A stretch of 6,124 bases of DNA. Origin: an uncultured Lachnospiraceae bacterium. GTDB taxonomy: Bacteria > Bacillota > Clostridia > Lachnospirales > Lachnospiraceae. This document shows positions 1 to 5,333 of the stretch, piece after piece. The stretch covers positions 1 through 6,124 of the forward strand of contig CAMWMO010000114.1 in NCBI GenBank assembly GCA_947175305.1, given 5' to 3'. Numbering within the stretch: position 1 is the stretch's first letter; every line of letters starts with the position of its first letter. The position numbers were made by a program, and so were the translations under genes. Under the pieces are notes generated by a model, which saw only the letters and a list, made by a program, of their open reading frames with translations, did not search any database and had not been told where the DNA came from.

Positions 1-851
1 GAACACAGGAAATGCTCTATTTTCTGCGGCAGATCAAGGCGGACAGGCTGGTGAAGGGGCATGAGGATTTCCCGGTCTACGTGGACAGTCCGCTGGCGGT
101 GGAGGCTACGGGCATTTTTCATAAAAACGAAGCCAGATGCTTTGACGAGGAGGCTATGGCGTTAGTCAGGAAGGGTATCAATCCGATCACCTTTCCGGGG
201 CTGCGACTGGCGATCACCAGCGATGAATCCAAGGCGATCAACTTTGAAAATATACCGAAGGTTATTATATCCGCTTCCGGTATGTGCGAGGCTGGCCGTA
301 TCAGGCATCATCTGAAACATAACCTGTGGAGACCGGACTGCACGATTCTTTTCGTAGGCTATCAGGCGGTGGGGACGCTTGGCAGAATGCTGGTGGACGG
401 CGTGGAGGAAGTGAAGCTGTTCGGAGAGCCCATCGAAGTACGTGCCGATATCATGAAGCTGGTGGGAATGAGCGGACACGCGGACAAGAATGGCCTTCTG
501 CAATGGATCAACGGTTTCGAGAAGAAACCGGAGAAGGTCTTTGTGGTGCATGGTGAGGACAGTGTCTGCACACTTTTTACGGAGTGTCTGAAAGGCGAGC
601 ATGGGCATAACGCTTACGCACCCTACAGCGGCACCCGGTTTGATCTGATAGAGGGAACGTTTATCTACGAGGCGGAGCCTGTGGCGGTCAAGAAGAAGGC
701 GCGCAGCGTGGCGACTGTCTTTACGAGACTGCTGGCCGCTGGTCAGCGGCTTATGGCTGTTATCTACAAGAACGAGGGCGGCGCAAACAAGGATCTGGCC
801 AGATTTGCGGATCAGGTCAATTCGCTCTGTGATAAATGGGATCGACCATAA
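1..851 (+). CDS. beta-CASP metallo-beta-lactamase-fold hydrolase, RNA-specificity type (5' truncated)
   Basis: The C-terminal part of a metallo-beta-lactamase (MBL) fold protein of the beta-CASP/RMMBL group, whose better-known members are RNA exo- or endonucleases. The frame is open to the left edge, and the codons before the first ATG (at 12) read TQE, giving TQEMLYFLRQIK. This resembles the conserved stretch that follows the metal-binding half in this family, so ATG 12 is internal and the true start is upstream. Counting from that Met, visible motifs are PVYVDSPLA (21-29) at the beta-CASP insertion, ISASGMCEAGRIRHHL (86-101) with the motif B histidine, SGHAD (154-158) of the RNA-metabolising motif, and VVHGE (178-182) with the motif C histidine. 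About 95 residues follow, ending in a basic, low-conservation tail. The N-terminal HxHxDH zinc motif lies outside the window. Family members are usually about 530 residues, so roughly half is seen. Cytosolic; no signal peptide can be judged. The fold is well supported, but the RNA substrate is inference from family. Confidence 0.88.
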   Translation, partial: TQEMLYFLRQIKADRLVKGHEDFPVYVDSPLAVEATGIFHKNEARCFDEEAMALVRKGINPITFPGLRLAITSDESKAINFENIPKVIISASGMCEAGRIRHHLKHNLWRPDCTILFVGYQAVGTLGRMLVDGVEEVKLFGEPIEVRADIMKLVGMSGHADKNGLLQWINGFEKKPEKVFVVHGEDSVCTLFTECLKGEHGHNAYAPYSGTRFDLIEGTFIYEAEPVAVKKKARSVATVFTRLLAAGQRLMAVIYKNEGGANKDLARFADQVNSLCDKWDRP

Positions 852-886
852 GAGCGCATTCTTCCTGGACGGTTTACATAATATGC

Positions 887-893
887 GAGGGGA
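887..893 (+). promoter_or_regulatory. Ribosome binding site of thyA
   Basis: GAGGGGA lies 6 nt before the ATG at 900. It supports this start for thyA; the next in-frame Met is ten codons on and has no comparable site. Confidence 0.75.
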
Positions 894-899
894 ATAAAA

Positions 900-1748
900 A
901 TGAGTTTAGCAGATCATATTTTCATAAACATGTGCAAAGATATCCTAGAGAAGGGAACGAGCACGGAGGGGGAGAAGGTGAGACCTCACTGGCCTGACGG
1001 TGAGACAGCCTACACGGTGAAGCTCTTCGGGGTGGTGAATCGCTATGATCTTTCCAAGGAGTTTCCGATCATAACGCTTCGGAGGACGGCATTAAAGAGT
1101 GCCACGGATGAGATGCTCTGGATCTGGCAGCAGAAATCCAATAATATAAACGACCTGCACAGCCATATATGGGACGCCTGGGCAGATGAGGACGGAAGCA
1201 TCGGCAAGGCTTACGGATATCAGATGGGAGTGAAACATCAATATAAAGAAGGCATGATGGATCAGGTGGATAGGGTGATCTACGATCTGAAAAACAATCC
1301 CTTCAGCCGCCGTATCATGACGAACATCTATGTGCATCAGGATCTGCATGAGATGAATCTGTATCCCTGCGCCTACAGCATGACCTTTAACGTGACCCAG
1401 AAGCCGGGGCATGAGAAGCTGACCTTGAATGCGGTCTTAAACCAGCGTTCTCAGGATGTGCTTGCGGCTAATAACTGGAATGTGGTGCAGTATGCGGTGC
1501 TTGTGCATATGCTGGCGCAGGTCTGCGGCATGGAAGTGGGAGAGCTGGTTCATGTGATCGCGGACGCTCATATTTATGACAGACATATTCCTCTGATAAA
1601 GGAGCTGATCGAGCGGCCTGTCTACGATGCACCCACGTTCTGGCTGAACCCGGACATTACGGATTTCTATGAATTTACCAGAGATGATGTGACGGTGGAG
1701 AATTACGTGACGGGACCGCAGATTGAAAATATTCCCGTAGCCATCTAA
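900..1748 (+). CDS. thyA: Thymidylate synthase ThyA (B. subtilis/phi3T-like type)
   Basis: Converts dUMP and 5,10-methylene-tetrahydrofolate to dTMP and dihydrofolate in the cytosol. The 282-residue protein shows the full set of ThyA landmarks: phosphate-binding SRR (136-138), catalytic Cys157 in YPCAYS, QRSQD (182-186) with the nucleotide-binding Arg183 and Asp186, NNWNVVQY (191-198) with the dUMP-contacting Asn, DAHIYDRH (222-229) with the His/Tyr pair, and the PVAI C-terminus. The catalytic Cys is followed by Ala-Tyr rather than the His of E. coli ThyA. With the segments EMLWIWQQKSNNINDL (71-86) and VRPHWPDG (27-34), this resembles, from memory, the phage phi3T/B. subtilis ThyA subgroup rather than the E. 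coli (ThyB) type. Length is full. It is 48 bp after the upstream hydrolase gene with no terminator between them, and 18 bp before folA, with which it forms the dTMP cycle. Confidence 0.97.
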   Translation: MSLADHIFINMCKDILEKGTSTEGEKVRPHWPDGETAYTVKLFGVVNRYDLSKEFPIITLRRTALKSATDEMLWIWQQKSNNINDLHSHIWDAWADEDGSIGKAYGYQMGVKHQYKEGMMDQVDRVIYDLKNNPFSRRIMTNIYVHQDLHEMNLYPCAYSMTFNVTQKPGHEKLTLNAVLNQRSQDVLAANNWNVVQYAVLVHMLAQVCGMEVGELVHVIADAHIYDRHIPLIKELIERPVYDAPTFWLNPDITDFYEFTRDDVTVENYVTGPQIENIPVAI

Positions 1749-1753
1749 CGGAG

Positions 1754-1759
1754 AAGGAG
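1754..1759 (+). promoter_or_regulatory. Ribosome binding site of folA
   Basis: AAGGAG, a near-perfect Shine-Dalgarno, lies 7 nt before the folA ATG and only 5 nt after the thyA stop. It fixes the start and suggests efficient, independent initiation within the operon. Confidence 0.85.
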
Positions 1760-1766
1760 ATAGATT

Positions 1767-2258
1767 ATGAACGCAATCGTAGCGGTGGACAACAACTGGG
1801 CCATCGGTTGTAAGAACAATCTGCTGGTGCGGATCCCGGCAGATCACAAGAATTTCAGACAGGAGACAACAGGAAAGGTGGTCGTGCTCGGCAGAAAGAC
1901 GCTGGAGACGTTTCCGCAGGGAATGCCGCTTGCGAACAGGACGAACATTATTTTATCCACGAATCCGGACTATAAGGTGAAGGATGCTGTGGTGGTGCAC
2001 AGTAAAGAAGAGCTGATGGAAGAGCTTGCAGGCTATCCGTCAGAGGATATCTATATCATCGGCGGGGAGAGCGTATACCGCATGATGCTGCCGGAATGTG
2101 ATGTGGTGCATGTGACGAAGATCGATCATGTCTATGAGGCGGATACTTATTTTCCGGATCTGGATCGTGACGAGGCATGGGAGATCACAGCCGACAGTGA
2201 GGAGCAGACGTATTTTGATCTGCCCTACCGTTTTTTAAAATATGAGCGCAGGAAGTAA
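1767..2258 (+). CDS. folA: Dihydrofolate reductase
   Basis: NADPH-dependent reduction of dihydrofolate to tetrahydrofolate, the step that recycles the dihydrofolate made by ThyA. The 163 residues match the usual DHFR length. Visible landmarks are the N-terminal MNAIVAVDNNWAIG strand and loop, IPADHKNF (23-30) with catalytic Asp26, the cofactor-binding LGRKTLETFP (41-50), NRTNIILS (57-64) whose Arg58 matches the folate-glutamate-binding Arg57 of E. coli, IIGGESVY (97-104) with the Gly-Gly pair, and EADTYFP (124-130) with the conserved DTxFP. The Trp found two residues after the Met20 loop in E. coli (Trp22) is replaced here by Val21 in LLVRIPAD; I recall LLVSIPAD-like sequences in clostridial DHFRs, so this is probably a lineage trait. 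It sits between thyA (18 bp) and the kinase gene (14 bp), so the three are very likely co-transcribed. The chromosomal enzyme is far more likely than a mobile trimethoprim-resistance dfr, given the context. Confidence 0.97.
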   Translation: MNAIVAVDNNWAIGCKNNLLVRIPADHKNFRQETTGKVVVLGRKTLETFPQGMPLANRTNIILSTNPDYKVKDAVVVHSKEELMEELAGYPSEDIYIIGGESVYRMMLPECDVVHVTKIDHVYEADTYFPDLDRDEAWEITADSEEQTYFDLPYRFLKYERRK

Positions 2259-2264
2259 GGAAGG
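2258..2264 (+). promoter_or_regulatory. Ribosome binding site of the hybrid kinase
   Basis: AGGAAGG begins at the last base of the folA stop codon and lies 8 nt before the kinase ATG. A TAG at 2267-2269 is in frame with the kinase, two codons before that ATG. Together these fix the start and exclude an N-terminal extension. Confidence 0.8.
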
Positions 2265-2272
2265 TATAGGAG

Positions 2273-4144
2273 ATGGGACAGGAAAACAAAAAAAAGACGG
2301 AAAATACCAGCGATATCTTTTTGTCAAATATGTCTCACGAACTGAGGACGCCGATCAATACGATCCTCGGGTTAAATGAGATGATTCTGCGGGAAAGTCA
2401 GGAAGAGTCAGTGAAGGAGTATGCGAGGGATATCAGACAGGCGGGTAATATTCTGCTTGCGCTGGTCAGCGATATTCTGGACTTCTCTAAGCTGGAGACA
2501 GATAAGATGGAACTGACAGAGGGGATCTACGATGTCAGCTCTCTGTTAAATGATCTGATCAACAGTATCTCCGTACAGCAGCGCAGAAAGAAGCTGGATC
2601 TGGTACTGGACATTGCACAGGATATTCCCTATAAGCTTTTAGGGGATGAGATACATATCCGGCAGATCATAGGGAATCTTCTATCCAATGCGGTGCGCTA
2701 TACGGACAAGGGCAAGGTTACACTGCATCTGAGCTGGAAAGAGGTGTCGGAGGATACCATTGAGATCTGTGTGATCGTGAAGGATACGGGAAAAGGCATC
2801 CGCAAGGAGGATATTCCGAATCTTTTTAAGGCTTTTCAGCGCATGCATTCTGTCGATCGCAGTAAAACCGGAGGGACGGGACTGGGGCTTGCCATCACGG
2901 ACCGTCTGGTCAAAATGATGGGCGGCGAACTTGAAGTACAGAGTGTGTACGGAAAGGGATCCGCGTTTTCGTTTAAAATCATACAAAAGGTAGTGGACAG
3001 GGAACCTCTTGGAGATTTTGAAAAGCAGTATCAGGAAAGCCTGCGCAGTGTAGAGGCGTATCACGAAAAATTCATTGCGCCTATGGGCCGGATCCTGATC
3101 GTGGATGACAATGCCATGAACCTGGCAGTGGCGCAGGGGCTTTTGAAAGCAACCCGCCTGCAGATCGATGTGGCGGCGAGCGGTGAGGAGTGTCTGGATC
3201 TGATCCAGAGAAAGACTTACCATCTGATCTGTATGGATCATATGATGCCGGGGATGGATGGTGTGCAGACATTGCATGAAATCCGGGCGATGGAGGGGAA
3301 TCCCTCCCGGAATATTCCTGTGATCGCCCTGACTGCCAATGCGGTGGCGGGTGCCAGAGAACTTTATCTGAAGGAGGGGTTTCAGGATTATCTGACCAAG
3401 CCCATCGATGCGGAGAAGTTCGAGAATATGCTGATCGAGTACCTGCCGGAAAATGTGGTTTATTTGTCCAATAATAGAAACAGCAATGATGCCGGTGCAC
3501 AGACGGAGGAGGATGGCGAGCTTGAGTTTCTGGAGAGCCAGCTTTATCTGATGGGCTTTAATATCCGCAACGGCCTTCGTTATATGGGCGGAGACCGGGC
3601 GCTTTACGGCAAGGTGCTTCACGACTTTCACTCGATCTTACAGGAGAAGGAGACGGCGCTTCAGGATTTCCTGAAAAAGGGAGATATGCCGGGCTACGCG
3701 ATCATTGTCCATTCCCTGAAGGGAAATGCCAGAAATGTAGGAGCGGATGATCTGGCGGACGAGGCCTTTGAGCTGGAGAAGATGTCAAAAGCGGGACAGC
3801 TGGAGGATGTGACGGTGCGTTCACCGATCCTGTTTGGTATGATGAACAGAATGAGAAGCAGCCTGCAAAGCTATCTGGAGAGCCAGAGTACCGGGGAGGC
3901 GGAGGAACAGCCTCAGGAGAGTGAGGGCGAAGAGAAGATCACGGAGGACAGATGGATCGGGACGCTTAAGGAGCTGGCGGCCAGACTGGATGATTTTGAC
4001 GGGGAAGGCGCTGCAGCCAAGCTTAAGGAGTTAAAGCGTTATGACAGGCCGGAGGGCGACAAAAAGATGCTCAGACTTTGTGAGAAAGCAGTGAATGATT
4101 ATGCCTATGATATTGCCCTGGAAGTGGTCAATACTGTGCTGTAA
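2273..4144 (+). CDS. Sensorless cytosolic hybrid histidine kinase (HisKA-HATPase_c-REC-Hpt)
   Basis: A 623-residue multi-step phosphorelay kinase. Domains in order: HisKA dimerisation/phosphoacceptor helix pair (about 14-78) with His22 in SHELRTP; HATPase_c (about 120-240) with N-box NLLSNAVRYT (135-144), G1 DTGKGI (171-176), F-box FKAF (185-188) and G2 GGTGLGLA (200-207); receiver (272-391) with acidic pair Asp278/279, phosphoacceptor Asp322 in CMDHMMPGMDG, Thr354 and Lys376; and Hpt (about 430-530) with His480 in VHSLKGNARNVG. An acidic Glu-rich linker (541-558) leads to a last helical segment (560-623) that I cannot name. All catalytic residues are present, so an active His-Asp-His relay is expected. 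There is no transmembrane segment, signal peptide, PAS, GAF or other input domain: only 21 residues precede His22, and an in-frame TAG at 2267-2269 blocks any upstream extension. Its N-terminus looks like the middle of a longer kinase. The 14 bp spacing to folA implies co-transcription. No separate response regulator lies in the window. Signal and output are unknown. Confidence 0.95.
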   Translation: MGQENKKKTENTSDIFLSNMSHELRTPINTILGLNEMILRESQEESVKEYARDIRQAGNILLALVSDILDFSKLETDKMELTEGIYDVSSLLNDLINSISVQQRRKKLDLVLDIAQDIPYKLLGDEIHIRQIIGNLLSNAVRYTDKGKVTLHLSWKEVSEDTIEICVIVKDTGKGIRKEDIPNLFKAFQRMHSVDRSKTGGTGLGLAITDRLVKMMGGELEVQSVYGKGSAFSFKIIQKVVDREPLGDFEKQYQESLRSVEAYHEKFIAPMGRILIVDDNAMNLAVAQGLLKATRLQIDVAASGEECLDLIQRKTYHLICMDHMMPGMDGVQTLHEIRAMEGNPSRNIPVIALTANAVAGARELYLKEGFQDYLTKPIDAEKFENMLIEYLPENVVYLSNNRNSNDAGAQTEEDGELEFLESQLYLMGFNIRNGLRYMGGDRALYGKVLHDFHSILQEKETALQDFLKKGDMPGYAIIVHSLKGNARNVGADDLADEAFELEKMSKAGQLEDVTVRSPILFGMMNRMRSSLQSYLESQSTGEAEEQPQESEGEEKITEDRWIGTLKELAARLDDFDGEGAAAKLKELKRYDRPEGDKKMLRLCEKAVNDYAYDIALEVVNTVL

Positions 4145-4150
4145 ACGGGC

Positions 4151-4179
4151 TTGCCTTTTGAAAGAGAAAGGTTTAATAT
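4151..4179 (+). promoter_or_regulatory. Candidate promoter for ilvE
   Basis: TTGCCT at 4151-4156 (4 of 6 to the -35 consensus), a 17 nt spacer, then TAATAT at 4174-4179 (4 of 6 to the -10 consensus). A shifted TATATT at 4177-4182 fits the -10 consensus better (5 of 6) but gives a 20 nt spacer. The 75 bp gap after the kinase gene is AT-rich compared with its surroundings, and transcription would start near 4186, leaving a leader of about 34 nt. Pattern match only; read-through from the kinase gene is also possible because I see no terminator in the gap. Confidence 0.4.
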
Positions 4180-4201
4180 ATTAAAAAAAGAAGCGCGCGT
4201 A

Positions 4202-4210
4202 AGGGAGGAG
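4202..4210 (+). promoter_or_regulatory. Ribosome binding site that decides the ilvE start
   Basis: AGGGAGGAG ends 9 nt before the ATG at 4220. The longer in-frame reading that begins with TTG at 4151 has no comparable site, and it would place this Shine-Dalgarno inside the coding sequence. Confidence 0.85.
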
Positions 4211-4219
4211 CTGGATATT

Positions 4220-5245
4220 ATGGAAAAAAAGAATCTGGATTGGGCGAATATCGGTTTCGGTTACCAAGAGACAGATAAGCGCTTTGTGTCGAATTATAAG
4301 AACGGCGCATGGGACGAGGGGGCGCTTACGGCGGATGCCAATATCGTGATCAATGAGTGTGCCGGCGTGTTACAGTATGCGCAGACCTGTTTTGAGGGGA
4401 TGAAGGCTTACACCACCGAGGACGGACATATCGTGACGTTCCGCCCGGATCTCAACGCGCAGCGTATGGAGGATTCCTGCAAAAGGCTGGAGATGCCCGT
4501 ATTCCCGAAGGACCGCTTCGTGCAGGCGGTGGCGGATGTGGTAGCGGCGAACGAGGCTTATGTACCGCCTTACGGTTCCGGAGCGACTCTCTATATCAGG
4601 CCATATATGTTTGGCAGCTCCTCTGTGATCGGGGTAAAGCCTGCGGAGGAGTACCAGTTTAGAATCTTTACCACGCCGGTAGGCCCTTATTTCAAGGGCG
4701 GCGCGAAACCTCTCACCATCAAGGTGAGTGATTTTGACAGAGCGGCGCCGCACGGCACGGGGCATATCAAGGCGGGCTTAAACTATGCGATGAGTCTGCA
4801 TGCGATCATCACTGCTCACGAGGAAGGGTATGATGAGAATATGTATCTGGATCCCGGAACCAGATCGAAGGTGGAGGAGACAGGCGGTGCGAACTTCCTG
4901 TTTGTGACGAAGGATAATAAGGTGGTAACACCGAAATCCGACAGCATCCTGCCTTCTATCACGAGACGCTCTCTGATGACGGTGGCGAAGGATTATCTGG
5001 GACTGGAAGTGGAGGAGAGAGAGGTTCTTCTGGAGGAAGTGAAGGATTTCGCGGAGTGCGGTCTGTGCGGTACGGCGGCAGTGATCTCTCCGGTAGGCAA
5101 GGTGGTCGATCACGGCAAAGAGATCGCGTTCCCCAGCGGTATGAATGAGATGGGGCCGATCACAAAGAAGCTGTATGATACGCTGACAGGAATTCAGATG
5201 GGCAGGATCGAAGCGCCCGAGGGCTGGATTCACGTGATCAAGTAA
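4220..5245 (+). CDS. ilvE: Branched-chain amino acid aminotransferase
   Basis: PLP-dependent (fold type IV) transfer of the amino group between glutamate and the 2-oxo acids of leucine, isoleucine and valine; last step of their synthesis and first of their breakdown. With the ATG at 4220 the protein has 341 residues, normal for the longer bacterial/eukaryotic-like BCAT group. Visible in that numbering: FEGMKAY (58-64), LYIRPYMFG (124-132), catalytic Lys184 in GTGHIKAGLNYA, YLDP and EETGGANFLFV (219-229) with the conserved Glu, SILPSITRRSL (242-252) with the PLP-phosphate-binding residues, and GTAAVISPVG (284-293). A CGLC pair (Cys280/Cys283) lies just before GTAA, four residues upstream of where the redox CxxC of human BCAT would align. 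TTG 4151 would add 23 residues with no family resemblance, and its codons overlap the candidate promoter. Neighbours are the kinase gene (75 bp before) and a strong terminator 24 bp after the stop. I see no T-box or CodY-box in the short leader. Confidence 0.95.
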   Translation: MEKKNLDWANIGFGYQETDKRFVSNYKNGAWDEGALTADANIVINECAGVLQYAQTCFEGMKAYTTEDGHIVTFRPDLNAQRMEDSCKRLEMPVFPKDRFVQAVADVVAANEAYVPPYGSGATLYIRPYMFGSSSVIGVKPAEEYQFRIFTTPVGPYFKGGAKPLTIKVSDFDRAAPHGTGHIKAGLNYAMSLHAIITAHEEGYDENMYLDPGTRSKVEETGGANFLFVTKDNKVVTPKSDSILPSITRRSLMTVAKDYLGLEVEEREVLLEEVKDFAECGLCGTAAVISPVGKVVDHGKEIAFPSGMNEMGPITKKLYDTLTGIQMGRIEAPEGWIHVIK

Positions 5246-5269
5246 ATTCTTTTATAGCGTGAGGAGAGA

Positions 5270-5310
5270 GGGGTTAGATTGTGCCGTCTGGTGCGATTTA
5301 ATCCCTTTTT
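5270..5310 (+). terminator. Rho-independent terminator after ilvE
   Basis: A continuous 16-base-pair stem pairs 5270-5285 with 5290-5305 around a 4 nt loop (GTCT), followed at once by TTTTT at 5306-5310. Eleven pairs are Watson-Crick and five are G-U wobbles (at 5273, 5277, 5280, 5282 and 5283), so the structure is good as RNA only from the + strand; the complementary strand would have A-C mismatches. The base of the stem is three G-C pairs next to the T-run, as expected. It ends ilvE transcription but lies just 23 nt before the next start codon, so it could also act as an attenuator of that gene. Confidence 0.88.
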
Positions 5311-5322
5311 AGGGGAGGAAGG
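5311..5322 (+). promoter_or_regulatory. Purine-rich ribosome binding site of the PHP gene
   Basis: AGGGGAGGAAGG starts directly after the terminator T-run and ends 11 nt before the ATG at 5334. Several registers can pair with 16S rRNA; the spacing is somewhat long for most of them. Confidence 0.6.
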
Positions 5323-5333
5323 CAGCAACGGTT

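Noticed and set aside
162..608. Open frames on the - strand and other + frame within the MBL-fold gene
   Set aside because: The conserved motifs of the beta-CASP protein are all in one frame; the others have no supporting motif or ribosome binding site.
855..887. Hairpin CGCAT/ATGCG between the hydrolase gene and thyA
   Set aside because: Only 5 bp with a 23 nt loop and no T-run; not a terminator.
852..899. Promoter before thyA (CATAAT at 877-882, TTTACA at 873-878)
   Set aside because: The -10-like CATAAT has no acceptable -35 at 16-18 nt, and TTTACA as a -35 would put the -10 at the start codon.
2447..2485. Hydrophobic run NILLALVSDILDF in the kinase as a membrane segment
   Set aside because: It matches the second helix of the HisKA dimerisation domain, contains acidic residues, and is too short for a transmembrane helix.
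2681..3631. A 316-codon open frame on the - strand inside the kinase gene
   Set aside because: It lies fully opposite intact HATPase_c and receiver motifs, has no recognisable domain and a His/Ile-rich composition typical of an antisense shadow.
4145..4160. Terminator at GGGCTTGCCTTTT after the kinase gene
   Set aside because: The stem would be three pairs with a 2 nt loop, sterically and energetically implausible.
5301..5316. Alternative pairing of the terminator's CCC with the GGGG of the Shine-Dalgarno, as a riboswitch-like element
   Set aside because: Only three to four pairs against a 16-bp competing stem; no aptamer-like structure is seen upstream.
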